Shown in pieces: positions 1-9,336 of a stretch of 64,000 nt of DNA. Numbering within the stretch: the first letter of the stretch is position 1; each line of letters opens with the position of its first letter. The notes beneath the pieces are model-generated. The model was not told where the DNA came from, did no database searches, and saw only the letters and a list, made by a program, of their open reading frames with translations. Source of the stretch: Fulvivirga sp. M361 (lineage in GTDB: Bacteria > Bacteroidota > Bacteroidia > Cytophagales > Cyclobacteriaceae); contig NZ_VKDC01000011.1 in assembly GCF_007097395.1 (NCBI RefSeq), forward strand, positions 62,001-126,000. The letters run 5' to 3'. The translations under genes were made by a program, and so were the position numbers.

Positions 1-417
1 TTAGGAGATATACAGTCTATTAAGTTTTACCTTCTTACCTCAGCCAGAAGAGCTATTCTCAAAAAAATTAAAAAGGAAAGGGCGTTTGATAAAAAAATCA
101 AAGCAGCAGGATACCACGAAACGGACATCACATTTGCACAGGAAGAACTATTGATCCATGATGAAGAAGCAGCTGAGCTCAAGAAGAAAATAGCCGACTT
201 GCTAAATTCGTTGCCCAAAAGACAAAAGGAGGCCATTTACCTTAAATATTACGAAGGCCTCTCTTACGATGAAGTAGCTGAATTGATGGAAGTCAATTAT
301 CAATCGGTCGTAAACCTCATTTATAAAGCTTTCCAAACATTCAAGAAGCATGACTTATTACAGTCTCTAAAACATTGGTGCATCTTTCTTTTACTGCGTC
401 ATCTTTTTCAACAGTAA
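1..417 (+). CDS. ECF RNA polymerase sigma factor, 5' truncated by window edge
   Basis: The frame is open from base 1 to the TAA at 415-417, so the start lies outside the window. The visible 138 residues cover the end of sigma region 2, the linker and region 4. The region 4 helix-turn-helix is seen as LPKRQKEAIYLKYYEGLSY followed by DEVAELMEVNYQSVVNLIYKAF. This pattern is typical of ECF sigma-70 factors of Bacteroidota that pair with FecR regulators. A FecR gene follows 100 bp downstream, then SusC with an STN domain, so this factor probably drives the SusC/SusD genes when FecR releases it. A TTG at 151 also opens the frame, but it lies in the middle of the domain and is not the start. Family assignment is firm; the regulon is inferred from position. 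Confidence 0.9.
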   Translation, partial: LGDIQSIKFYLLTSARRAILKKIKKERAFDKKIKAAGYHETDITFAQEELLIHDEEAAELKKKIADLLNSLPKRQKEAIYLKYYEGLSYDEVAELMEVNYQSVVNLIYKAFQTFKKHDLLQSLKHWCIFLLLRHLFQQ

Positions 418-516
418 AATTTATTCAGAAAAAATTTAGGGGAGAAGAGTATAGAACACAGCCATGTGTCTCTTCCATAGTAGGCAACAACCAAATAGTA
501 TTGAAATCAACGTAAA

Positions 517-1542
517 ATGAAAACGCCAGAAGAATTAATATCGGATAGTTCTTTTCAGAACTGGGTGCACAAAACGCATCGTGGAGACCAGGAGTTTTGG
601 GAAAGGTGGGTACAAGACCACCCTGAACAAAAGGACCAGGTAGAGATTGCCATTGCAATGATCCGTGGGATCAATTTCAAAAAAGACGCCGGCCTCTCTA
701 AAGAGGAAGTTAGTGCTCGATTTGCTGAACTCAATACCTCTATCGAAAATAGAGCAACAAAACACATTACTTCAATAAGCTGGAAAACACTGTACAGAGC
801 AGCTGCCATCTTCATTGGAGTAGCAGCAATAGGGTTAGCACTCTGGAACAGTGCTATTTTCAGTAATCAAAAAGAACATCGCACTGACTTTGGTGAGATA
901 GCATCAGTTACATTACCAGATGGTTCCGAAGTATTATTAAATGGAAATTCAACACTTATTCACAGCAAAAGTTGGAGTGAGAACGAACCAAGAGAAGTAT
1001 GGTTAAAAGGGGAGGCTTTTTTCAATGTAAATAAGCAATTAAAAAAAGATAAAGATGGAAACCCTGTCTCCTTTGTAAAATTCATCGTCCACGCATCAGA
1101 TTTAAACGTGCAGGTAATTGGTACTGAGTTCAATGTAAGGGACCGGCGAGGAGAAACGTATGTAGTATTGAATTCAGGAGAAGTAGAATTAATTAAAGCA
1201 ATTACAACGGACACTTCCGTGATATCTATGGTTCCCGGAGAAATGGTAAAAACGATCAAAGGTTTTGCATCTTTTGAAAAGAAAAAGGTGGACCCCGAAA
1301 AGTACATTTCCTGGACAGGGAATAAATTGATATTTGACGCCACCCCTCTGGATGAGATCATACTCATTCTGGAGGATACTTATGGGTTCAAAACACACCT
1401 TAAAGATGCTTCGCTGACAGACAAAAAACTTACTGGTGAATTATCAGTAGAAAGCGCAGATGACCTCATTAATGCACTTTCAATTGCTTTAAGTATAAAA
1501 ATCACAAGAAAAGACAAAGAACTGGTTATGGATAACTATTAA
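517..1542 (+). CDS. FecR-family anti-sigma factor
   Basis: A 341-aa inner-membrane regulator. Residues 1-90 form a cytoplasmic N-terminal segment with a run of tryptophans (WVHKT, FWERWVQDHPE) that is usual for the sigma-binding part of Bacteroidota FecR proteins. A membrane segment lies at about 93-111. The periplasmic FecR domain follows, including the LPDGSEVLLNGNSTL stretch, and a C-terminal DUF4974-like STN-related domain ends the protein. Family knowledge: the periplasmic part senses the STN domain of a TonB-dependent transducer and controls the partner ECF factor. Its neighbours fit: the sigma factor is upstream and the STN-containing SusC gene begins 51 bp downstream. Confidence 0.93.
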   Translation: MKTPEELISDSSFQNWVHKTHRGDQEFWERWVQDHPEQKDQVEIAIAMIRGINFKKDAGLSKEEVSARFAELNTSIENRATKHITSISWKTLYRAAAIFIGVAAIGLALWNSAIFSNQKEHRTDFGEIASVTLPDGSEVLLNGNSTLIHSKSWSENEPREVWLKGEAFFNVNKQLKKDKDGNPVSFVKFIVHASDLNVQVIGTEFNVRDRRGETYVVLNSGEVELIKAITTDTSVISMVPGEMVKTIKGFASFEKKKVDPEKYISWTGNKLIFDATPLDEIILILEDTYGFKTHLKDASLTDKKLTGELSVESADDLINALSIALSIKITRKDKELVMDNY

Positions 1543-1593
1543 TTATCCAAGCCAAGCAGTTCGTCTATTACAATTAATGAAAGGTATAAGCCT

Positions 1594-4500
1594 ATGAAAA
1601 CACTGTACAAACTAAAGATCTTTTTGACCTTAATCAACCTATTTTGCTTGCATATGCTGACGCAGGCTACAAGTGCTCTGCCCCTGGCCCAAAATGTAAA
1701 CTTATCCAATGAATACCTGGTAAGTAACCAAGGCGCCGTACCATTAATAGAGGCCCTGGAACAAATCAAAAAAACGCGAAACGTAGACTTTCTTTATGAA
1801 CAGCATAACCTGAAAGATAAGTACATCATACCAGTAGAGGACAAAAGCAAGCGTAGTATTGAAAACCTACTCAAAGAGGCCCTGGGAACATTTGGTCTGA
1901 TGATTAAAAAAGTAAAAAAGAATACCTATGCCATTGTTCCACGATCTGAAAAGAAAACACTGAGAAAGATCAAAGCAAGGGCATACAATCAAGGGGGACT
2001 TTCAATAGACCATGCAATAGCCAGTACCAAAACAAAAGCCGGCATGCTGGAATCCTTATCTCCTGTAAAAATAATACTCCAGGATAAGGTAGTAACAGGC
2101 ACAGTCACCTCACAGGAGGATGGGATACCACTTCCTGGCGTAAACGTACTAGTGAAAGGTACAGCATTGGGAACAATTACGGATATTGACGGAAGTTACA
2201 GTATTTCAGTTCCAAACACAGCCAACGTTTTAATCTTCTCATACATTGGTTATTCACGTGAAGAAGTAAACATAGAAGGTAAAAGTGTAATAAATATCGC
2301 TATGATAACTGATGTTCAACAACTTTCAGAAATAGTGGTGACCGCTTTAGGCTTTGAAGAAGAAAAAGATCGACTTGGTTATACCTCGTCTAAAGTAGAA
2401 GGCCCACAGCTTGTGAAGTCCGGTGAAGGCAATGTTATTAACGGTATGGCAGGGAAAGCATCCGGAGTACGTATTACACGCAGTGCAGGCGATCCCGGAG
2501 CCGGATCTCATATACAGATAAGGGGCGCCAGCACTATTGACAGGGGTATCCAACCTTTAATTGTTGTAGATGGCATCCCCATAAGCAATGCTTCAGGCTC
2601 CGGTACTGGCGGAGTACTTCAGCAATCACGATTGAATGACATTAACCCTGATGATATAGCACGTATGGACGTGTTGAAAGGATCATCTGCCGCTGCACTT
2701 TGGGGTACACGTGCCGCAAACGGAGTAATTATTATTACCACAAAAAAGGGACAGGCCAAGGATAAAGTAGATATTGCTTTCCGGTCTACTTTTTCGGTAG
2801 ATAAAATATTAGACCGACATGATCTGCAAACTACTTTTGGCCAGGGAAGTAATGGTTCATTTGTTCAGGATGATCGTCGGTCATGGGGAGACAAGATCTC
2901 TGACCGTGAAGGCGGTGACGACCTGGTAGATGAATTCGGGCCATCTTTTGTAGCCCAGGATGGCACTGAGTATTATAACATTATACAAAAACGATCTCGC
3001 AATATTTTTACAGAATCTAATTATGATGCTGTTTTTCAAGACGGACATTATTGGGATAATTCCCTGAGTATAAGTGGAGGAGATGAGAAATCAAACTTCT
3101 TCTTCAGCCTGAGCGATTTTGAACAACAAGGCGTAGTAAGAAACAACAGTGATTATCGTCGAAGCACACTTCGATTAAATGCAGAGCGGCGCTTTAATGA
3201 TGTAGTCAAAATCAGATCCAACACTACTTACATCAGAACGCAGTCCAATCGCATAAGAAGAGGTAACAGCAGCAGTGGATTACTGATACCTCTTCTAAGA
3301 ACTCCACCCGATTTTGACAATTCTGATTTCATTGGTGATTACTTTGCTTTTCCAGGCGCCTCACCCGTCAGGGATCGTCAAAGGGCTAACAGGAATCCCA
3401 TTGGTGCAAGTAGTAACCCTCGTACTAACAACCCGTTATGGTCTATCAATCGACAAATTAATGAAGCAAATGTAAACCGTATCATTACCAGCGCCCAGAT
3501 CAATATCACTCCCACCAAGTGGTTAGACATTGTATTACGTGGCGGTGTAGACAGCTTTACAGAACGCAGAACAGGGTTTTTCTTCCCCTCCTCAGCAGGA
3601 ACGGATAACTCGACTGGTGCATTTAATGATGAAATCAGACAGGACCTGGAATTTAATACGGATGCTATGGTTATTGTAAAGCCTAAGTTAAATAAAGCTT
3701 TTTCGACAGAAATACTAACCGGTTTTAACCTCAACAATCGTCGATTTTTCGATGCCGGAGGTGGAATTAACAACTTCATCCTGCCTATCGAATTAAGAGA
3801 TTTCTCCAATGCCCAGGTAGAAAATACTACTTTGTCTGATTTTGAGAACATTAATCGAACAGCAGCCTGGTACAATTCTGTTAATGTTGATTATAAGGGC
3901 CTGCTTTTTGTAAGTTTAACAGGACGTTTTGAATCTGCCTCCACCTTCGGAGAGGAAGCCGACAATAGTTTTTTCTATCCATCTGCAACGGTCGCCTGGC
4001 AACTATCTCAACTTCCTGCTTTGAGGGGTTCCCGAATCTTCAGTTTTGCGAAAATGCGTATGGCCTACGCCGAAGTAGGTGTTCAACCCCGTAGTTTTAG
4101 AACGACCAGTGTGTATGTAGCGCCAAACTATTCAGATCCTTTTGGCGGTAACCTTAACAGTTCGACCTTTGGAAACGGCGTTTTCGTGCCTAGCTCCACC
4201 ATCGGTAACGCAGAATTAAAACCTGAAAGAAAAAGAGAAATAGAGCTGGGAACAGACCTCCGTTTTTTCGATCATAAGTTAAAGGCCAGCGTTACACATT
4301 ACCGAAATAAGATCAGTGACATATTATTTAATGTTGAAATACCAAGATCTGCCGGGTATGATCAGATCTATGATAACGCCGGTAATATGGAGAACAGGGG
4401 CTGGGAAGTGGAATTAAGCTATGATATAATTAATAAACAAAATTTTAGCTGGTCAGCAGGAGTTTTATGGGACCGCAACAGGAATGAGGTAACTTCTTTG

Positions 4501-5253
4501 ATAGGAGGCACAGAAACTATAAACCTGGGTGGACTCGGGGGTGTATCATCCCGGGCGGTAGAAGGCTTTCAACATGGTGTACTGTGGGGAGCCCGATGGG
4601 CACGTAATGATGATGGATCAATTCGATTGGATGAAAACGGATTTCCTCAAGTTGCAGCCACTGACGGTGTTATAGGTGACCCTAACCCGGATTGGAGAGG
4701 AAGTGCATTTACCAATATATCATTCAAAGGTTTTACATTGAATGTGTTGTTTGAAACCTTCCAGGGAGCCGACATAGCCGCTGGCACAAGAGGCGTTTTA
4801 CAAGATCATGGATTAACTCTTAACACCGCTAATGAATCTGTGGCTCCCCGGGACTTACTCACATTTAGTGGTGGTGTTATCCCAGCCGGAGCCTCTTTTA
4901 GAGGGAATATTGAGAACTTTGGAGCTGGGGATGTAGCATTAACCGAAAGCTGGTATAAAGGTTCAGGTGGTTTTTTTAATGGATCTTTTGAACAATTTAT
5001 AGAAGATGGATCATGGACCAGATTAAGGGAAATTTCATTGAGTTATACGTTGAGCTCTGAAAAATTCCGTAAGCTCACTAAGCTCCAATCCATAGAACTT
5101 TCAGCAACGGGTCGGAACCTGGTTATATGGTCCGCCTTCAAAGGAAATGATCCTGACACAAACCTGACGGGAGTATCCAGTGCACGTGGCATTGACTACT
5201 TTAATACTCCGGGGACACGTTCCTATATCTTTACCCTTAAAATCAAGTATTAA
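1594..5253 (+). CDS. SusC/RagA-type TonB-dependent outer-membrane receptor with STN domain
   Basis: A 1219-aa outer-membrane transporter. A signal peptide occupies about residues 1-30. An STN (secretin/TonB N-terminal) domain spans about 45-116, a carboxypeptidase-D-regulatory-like domain about 167-230 (VVTGTVTSQEDGIPLPGVNV), a plug about 250-370 with the SusC-type IRGASTI and PLIVVDGIPIS motifs, and the rest is the beta-barrel. The STN domain marks it as a transducer that signals to the adjacent FecR/sigma pair as well as a transporter. It forms the usual TonB-driven pair with the SusD-like lipoprotein that starts 19 bp after its stop. The substrate cannot be read from the sequence; neighbouring hydrolases, a peptidase and a PLP enzyme argue against a simple glycan. 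Confidence 0.95.
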   Translation: MKTLYKLKIFLTLINLFCLHMLTQATSALPLAQNVNLSNEYLVSNQGAVPLIEALEQIKKTRNVDFLYEQHNLKDKYIIPVEDKSKRSIENLLKEALGTFGLMIKKVKKNTYAIVPRSEKKTLRKIKARAYNQGGLSIDHAIASTKTKAGMLESLSPVKIILQDKVVTGTVTSQEDGIPLPGVNVLVKGTALGTITDIDGSYSISVPNTANVLIFSYIGYSREEVNIEGKSVINIAMITDVQQLSEIVVTALGFEEEKDRLGYTSSKVEGPQLVKSGEGNVINGMAGKASGVRITRSAGDPGAGSHIQIRGASTIDRGIQPLIVVDGIPISNASGSGTGGVLQQSRLNDINPDDIARMDVLKGSSAAALWGTRAANGVIIITTKKGQAKDKVDIAFRSTFSVDKILDRHDLQTTFGQGSNGSFVQDDRRSWGDKISDREGGDDLVDEFGPSFVAQDGTEYYNIIQKRSRNIFTESNYDAVFQDGHYWDNSLSISGGDEKSNFFFSLSDFEQQGVVRNNSDYRRSTLRLNAERRFNDVVKIRSNTTYIRTQSNRIRRGNSSSGLLIPLLRTPPDFDNSDFIGDYFAFPGASPVRDRQRANRNPIGASSNPRTNNPLWSINRQINEANVNRIITSAQINITPTKWLDIVLRGGVDSFTERRTGFFFPSSAGTDNSTGAFNDEIRQDLEFNTDAMVIVKPKLNKAFSTEILTGFNLNNRRFFDAGGGINNFILPIELRDFSNAQVENTTLSDFENINRTAAWYNSVNVDYKGLLFVSLTGRFESASTFGEEADNSFFYPSATVAWQLSQLPALRGSRIFSFAKMRMAYAEVGVQPRSFRTTSVYVAPNYSDPFGGNLNSSTFGNGVFVPSSTIGNAELKPERKREIELGTDLRFFDHKLKASVTHYRNKISDILFNVEIPRSAGYDQIYDNAGNMENRGWEVELSYDIINKQNFSWSAGVLWDRNRNEVTSLIGGTETINLGGLGGVSSRAVEGFQHGVLWGARWARNDDGSIRLDENGFPQVAATDGVIGDPNPDWRGSAFTNISFKGFTLNVLFETFQGADIAAGTRGVLQDHGLTLNTANESVAPRDLLTFSGGVIPAGASFRGNIENFGAGDVALTESWYKGSGGFFNGSFEQFIEDGSWTRLREISLSYTLSSEKFRKLTKLQSIELSATGRNLVIWSAFKGNDPDTNLTGVSSARGIDYFNTPGTRSYIFTLKIKY

Positions 5254-5272
5254 TCTCATAGTTGGACCTATT

Positions 5273-6673
5273 ATGAAGAAATTTACACTATTTATTGTTC
5301 TGTTTTATGGAGCACTCACAGCCTGCGATTCGCTGGTTGACGGACTGAATGATGATCCCAATCGTCCTACGGAAGCTCCCTCAGATAATATATTGACAGG
5401 AACAGAAGTAGCACTAATTCAGGCATTGGAAGGTGACCTTGCCCGCCGATGTGGAATGTGGTGCGGTTATTTCGTGGGAGAAGCTCAGCAATATGAGGGT
5501 TTTTACAATTACCTGCCCACCGCCGGTGATTTTAATGCAAATTGGGAAGATATTTATGCCAATGTTGTCAGAAATTCCAGGGTAACCGCACAAGTAGCGG
5601 AAAGTGAAGGCAATACAGGCATTATTACAGGTATCAGCAATATACTCTACGCTTTGGGTATAGGCACTTCTACATCTTTATGGGGAAAAGTACCTTTCTC
5701 GGAAGCAGGTGATTTTGATAATTTCCCAACACCATCCTATGAAGAGCAACTTGACATTTATGGAGGTCTACAAAACCTGTTGGACCTGGCGATCATTCAA
5801 CTGGCTTCCGGCACAGGTCGGCCCGCAGCAGGAGCAGATATCTTTTTCGATGGTGACCCTGAGCAATGGACACAGGTGGCTTATACTTTGAAAGCAAGAT
5901 TTTTCATGGAAATTAAAGATTATCAAAACGCATACGATGCTGCATTAATGGGAATAAATGATCCGGACAATAGTATGCAGGCAACTCATAACACTTCTCA
6001 AGGAACGGAAAACCTGTATCACCAGTTTCTGATAGGTAATCGGGGAAATGACCTTAGCGCCAGCAATACCCGGCTCGTTGAGCTGTTAAACCCTGCATCT
6101 CCGGAATATCGTGGCAATACCAAAACGAATGAAACCGAACGTTTTAATTTTCTTCTGGCAGTATCTGGCAGCAATACAGTGCTTAACTCAGGTGGAATTT
6201 TCGCAATCGACCAGTTGTTTCCCATTGTATCTTACCAGGAAAACATCCTGACATTGGCTGAAGCAGGTACAAGGGCAAAAAGTTTTGATACAGGTTTAGG
6301 TCACCTGAACGAATTCAGAAGTTTTATGGCCAATGGAGGATATATCAATAACGGCCCACTGGATTATGATCCTTACGACGCATCAGATTTTAGTGTATCA
6401 GGCATAGAAAACGCAACAGGTGTACTTTCTGTAGAAGATGCTCTCTTAAAAGAAGTGATTGAAGAACGATATATCACTTTTTTCGGTCAGATCAATGGTT
6501 ATATAGATGTCAGAAGGACATTGGATGAAAACGAGGTTAACGTTCAGGTTTCTCCGAATACCGGAGACAGGTTCCCCCATAGATTTCTATATCCGCAAAC
6601 TGAAGTGGACCAAAATCCCAACACTCCTGATCCAATCCCCAATATCTTCACTGTTACACCAATAAGTCAGTAG
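5273..6673 (+). CDS. SusD/RagB-like substrate-binding lipoprotein
   Basis: A 466-aa surface lipoprotein that should cap the SusC barrel and bind substrate. The ATG at 5273 is preferred over an upstream in-frame ATG at 5180, because 5273 gives a clean lipoprotein signal (MKKFTLFIVL, lipobox LTAC, Cys18) and the earlier start would overlap the SusC gene by 74 bp. The mature protein has the alpha-helical SusD-like layout (SusD-like_2 type), with NDDPNRPTEAP after the lipobox and the conserved C-terminal part with FFGQINGYIDVRRTLDE. The gene is 19 bp downstream of SusC and 18 bp upstream of a hydrolase gene, consistent with one operon. Confidence 0.93.
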   Translation: MKKFTLFIVLFYGALTACDSLVDGLNDDPNRPTEAPSDNILTGTEVALIQALEGDLARRCGMWCGYFVGEAQQYEGFYNYLPTAGDFNANWEDIYANVVRNSRVTAQVAESEGNTGIITGISNILYALGIGTSTSLWGKVPFSEAGDFDNFPTPSYEEQLDIYGGLQNLLDLAIIQLASGTGRPAAGADIFFDGDPEQWTQVAYTLKARFFMEIKDYQNAYDAALMGINDPDNSMQATHNTSQGTENLYHQFLIGNRGNDLSASNTRLVELLNPASPEYRGNTKTNETERFNFLLAVSGSNTVLNSGGIFAIDQLFPIVSYQENILTLAEAGTRAKSFDTGLGHLNEFRSFMANGGYINNGPLDYDPYDASDFSVSGIENATGVLSVEDALLKEVIEERYITFFGQINGYIDVRRTLDENEVNVQVSPNTGDRFPHRFLYPQTEVDQNPNTPDPIPNIFTVTPISQ

Positions 6674-6691
6674 CACATTAAACTTATCTTT

Positions 6692-8035
6692 ATGACCTAT
6701 GATAAAAAAATTAGCCTCTTCTTAACGCTAGCCACTTTACTTACTGCTATTGCCTCATCCATAGCTCAGGTGAATGAAGTTGGTAATACCACATTTAAAA
6801 TAACCGTGGAAGGTGAAGAATTAAAAATCCCATATTATTTCACAAAACCCCTGGATGAACTCAACAACGATGTCAATACCCTGGTCATCTCTCAACATGG
6901 CACCAACAGGAACGCTGCGGACTATCGTCTATCCATGTTCACTGCTGCTGTTGAAGCTAATAAAAAAGACCAGTCACTGGTAATAGCCCCGCAGTTCCTG
7001 AGAGAAATTGACATCAATACGTTCAATTTGGCTGATGATTATTTGTTTTGGTCTAATAACGGATGGAAAGTCGGAGATCTCTCGCAGAACACCGACAGTA
7101 ATCCGCGTCCCTCCAGAATAAGCTCTTTTGAGGTTATGGACCTGATGATTATGAGCGTTTTGAACAGTGGAAACTTCCCTAATATCGATAAAGTCGTCCT
7201 TGCCGGATTTTCTGCCGGAGGTCAGTATATAAATCGTTACGCTGCCTCTAACCTTATACACGACGAAGTTAAACAAACATTTGACATAGAAATGGAATAT
7301 ATGGTAGGCGCTCCTTCTTCTTATGTTTATATGAACGACGAACGCAGAGTAATGGGAACTACAGATGAATTTGAAGCCGGGGCTCCGGGGTCATGCCCTG
7401 AATTTAATGAATATAAATATGGATTAAACGACATAAACACCTATTTGTCCATTACCGGACCTAACGCTATTATTGAACAATACAAGACACGCAAAATACT
7501 GTACGCCGTCGGTAGTGAAGATAATGATCCTGATGGCAATGCTGTGGACAACAGCTGTCCTGCTGTATTGCAGGGTGAACACAGACTTGAACGGGGCATG
7601 ATCTATTTCAACTATCTAAAACACTTTTATGGCCCTGAGATAGAAGAGCTTCAAAGTTTTGTCAGCATACCTGAAGTAGGACATTCCCACAATCCGCTGT
7701 TCCGTTCGAAAGAAGTACGTGACTGGATATTCAACCGCCCTGGTGTAACTACCTCTAAAGACAATCTGTCTATAGGAACATTTTCTTTGAGAGCTTATCC
7801 AAATCCGATGAAATCATTTTCAGAGTTGTCCTATTTTCTCCCTAACCATGAACATGTTTCTTTAAAAATAGCTGACCTGAATGGCCGTGTCATTCGGGAG
7901 TTGGTAAATACCGTTCAAACGCAAGGTCCTCATACCGTGCGATGGGAAACAGACAGTCAACCAAACGGGCTATACATTTTACAGTTACAGGTAAAAGATA
8001 AATTAAAAACAATTCCCATTATTGTAACGCAATGA
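6692..8035 (+). CDS. Secreted alpha/beta hydrolase with T9SS C-terminal sorting domain
   Basis: A 447-aa exported enzyme. A signal peptide ends near residue 26 (ASSIAQ). The catalytic part has a HGTNRNAADY segment that fits an oxyanion-loop region at about 69-78 and a G-F-S-A-G nucleophile elbow with Ser174. A histidine in EVGHSHNPLF near the end of the domain is the likely base. Residues from about 365 onward are a type A T9SS sorting domain (YPNPMKSFSELSYFLP, then LNGRVIRELVN and NGLYILQLQV). It resembles the hydrolase encoded at 12543-13433, which keeps the same HGTTRNA and G-x-S-A-G elements but lacks the sorting tail. The substrate could be an ester or peptide; polyhydroxyalkanoate-depolymerase-like or feruloyl-esterase-like roles are possible but unproven. 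Confidence 0.85.
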   Translation: MTYDKKISLFLTLATLLTAIASSIAQVNEVGNTTFKITVEGEELKIPYYFTKPLDELNNDVNTLVISQHGTNRNAADYRLSMFTAAVEANKKDQSLVIAPQFLREIDINTFNLADDYLFWSNNGWKVGDLSQNTDSNPRPSRISSFEVMDLMIMSVLNSGNFPNIDKVVLAGFSAGGQYINRYAASNLIHDEVKQTFDIEMEYMVGAPSSYVYMNDERRVMGTTDEFEAGAPGSCPEFNEYKYGLNDINTYLSITGPNAIIEQYKTRKILYAVGSEDNDPDGNAVDNSCPAVLQGEHRLERGMIYFNYLKHFYGPEIEELQSFVSIPEVGHSHNPLFRSKEVRDWIFNRPGVTTSKDNLSIGTFSLRAYPNPMKSFSELSYFLPNHEHVSLKIADLNGRVIRELVNTVQTQGPHTVRWETDSQPNGLYILQLQVKDKLKTIPIIVTQ

Positions 8036-9147
8036 ACAAACCATTTTCTAAGAGTCAAATTACTGAGCCTACATTATTATTAAACCAAAAAATATGTCTT
8101 GAGAACATTGGTAGAATGGCTGAAAAAGCTTCGAAAAATGGTCTGATTTTTCGGCCTCATTTCAAAACTCATCAGTCTCATCAAATTGGAAAATGGTTTC
8201 GTCTGGCTGGAGTAAAAAAAATCACGGTGTCATCATTGAAAATGGCAGAATACTTCGCTGAAGCCGGCTGGAAAGATATCACCGTTGCTTTTCCGGTAAA
8301 TATCCTGGAAATAGAACGTATCCAGCGTCTGGCTGCTGCCATACAGCTTAATCTATTGGCAGAGTCTCTTGATACAATCAACTATCTGGAAAAAAATCTG
8401 AGGTCATCCGTAAACCTCTTTCTAAAAATTGACATTGGATATCAGCGCACAGGAATTCATCCTGATAAAAAAGAAAAGATTCAAAACTTGCTGAATCGCA
8501 TTGATACCTGTACTTACTTACAGTTTGCCGGGTTCATAGGTCATGCAGGACACAGCTACAAGGCACGGTCTAAGCAAGAAATAGCTGACATTCATACTTC
8601 AAGTACTGATGTGCTAAAAGAACTTAAAAAAGAATATCAGGGTAAATTTCCAGGCATGATCATTTCTACAGGTGATACCCCTACATGTAGCGTAATGGAC
8701 AATTTTAGTGGTATAGACGAAATACGCCCAGGTAATTTTGTATTCTATGACCTTACACAACATGCCATCGGATCCTGCCGTCTTAATGACATAGCCGTGG
8801 CTATGGCATGTCCCATTGTTGCCAAACATGCAGACCGAAATGAATTGATAGTATACGGTGGTGGAGTTCATTTCTCCAAGGAGAAATTAACCATACCTAC
8901 TGATAATCAAACCCTAAACGGTGTAGTTGTACACTTAAACAAGACCGGCTGGGAGTTTACCAATGGTGGAGAAAATTATGTATCAAAACTTAGTCAGGAA
9001 CATGGCACCCTCAAGGTTGATCAGCAGGTATTTGATCGCTATGAGGTAGGTGACTTGATAGGTGTCCTTCCCGTCCATTCGTGTATGACTGCTAACCTGA
9101 TGAAAAGTTACAGGACCCTTGAAGGGGAATTAATTGCACGGCTCTGA
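8032..9147 (+). CDS. D-serine dehydratase-like / D-threonine aldolase family PLP enzyme
   Basis: A 371-aa cytoplasmic enzyme of the alanine racemase N-terminal fold with a D-serine dehydratase-like C-terminal domain. The PLP lysine is Lys45 in the RPHFKTHQ motif. The C-terminal His349-x-Cys351 pair in LPVHSCMTAN matches the zinc ligands of eukaryotic-type D-serine dehydratase and D-threonine aldolase. Such enzymes deaminate D-serine or cleave D-beta-hydroxy amino acids; which reaction applies here is not determined. The start codon overlaps the stop of the hydrolase gene by 4 bp (ATGA), which suggests translational coupling. A D-amino-acid enzyme inside a SusC/D locus hints that the imported compound releases a D-hydroxy amino acid. 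Confidence 0.88.
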   Translation: MNKPFSKSQITEPTLLLNQKICLENIGRMAEKASKNGLIFRPHFKTHQSHQIGKWFRLAGVKKITVSSLKMAEYFAEAGWKDITVAFPVNILEIERIQRLAAAIQLNLLAESLDTINYLEKNLRSSVNLFLKIDIGYQRTGIHPDKKEKIQNLLNRIDTCTYLQFAGFIGHAGHSYKARSKQEIADIHTSSTDVLKELKKEYQGKFPGMIISTGDTPTCSVMDNFSGIDEIRPGNFVFYDLTQHAIGSCRLNDIAVAMACPIVAKHADRNELIVYGGGVHFSKEKLTIPTDNQTLNGVVVHLNKTGWEFTNGGENYVSKLSQEHGTLKVDQQVFDRYEVGDLIGVLPVHSCMTANLMKSYRTLEGELIARL

Positions 9148-9194
9148 AATCAGCCCTTTCTCGAATTCAATTTTATTATCTTATTATAAGGTCA

Positions 9195-9216
9195 CATAAC
9201 GCAAAAATCCGTTATG
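9195..9216. promoter_or_regulatory. Inverted repeat in the 9148-9336 intergenic gap
   Basis: A perfect 7-bp inverted repeat (CATAACG / CGTTATG) with an 8-nt loop lies in a 189-bp gap, the largest spacing inside the first SusC/D locus. No T-run follows on the plus strand. About 30 bp further on, a run of T then a run of A (about 9239-9258) can also fold on itself. The gap may hold a processing site, a weak terminator or a promoter for the downstream genes; the sequence does not decide between them. Confidence 0.3.
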
Positions 9217-9336
9217 AGTAAGGTATTTTAAATCTTTCACTTTTTTCTTTGAAAAAAAGAGTATCAAAAAATCTTTAAGTTCTCTATTAAAGGTAGTTGG
9301 CATTTATGCCGGTTATTAACCTTAAAAATTGATACC

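Noticed and set aside
444-478. Hairpin between the first sigma factor and FecR (GAAGAG...CTCTTC with inner ACACA/TGTGT).
   Set aside because: The stem is interrupted by a one-sided internal loop and no T-run follows, so no terminator is called.
3378-3875. A 165-aa minus-strand frame inside the first SusC gene.
   Set aside because: It is antisense to a strongly supported receptor, with no domain or start context of its own.
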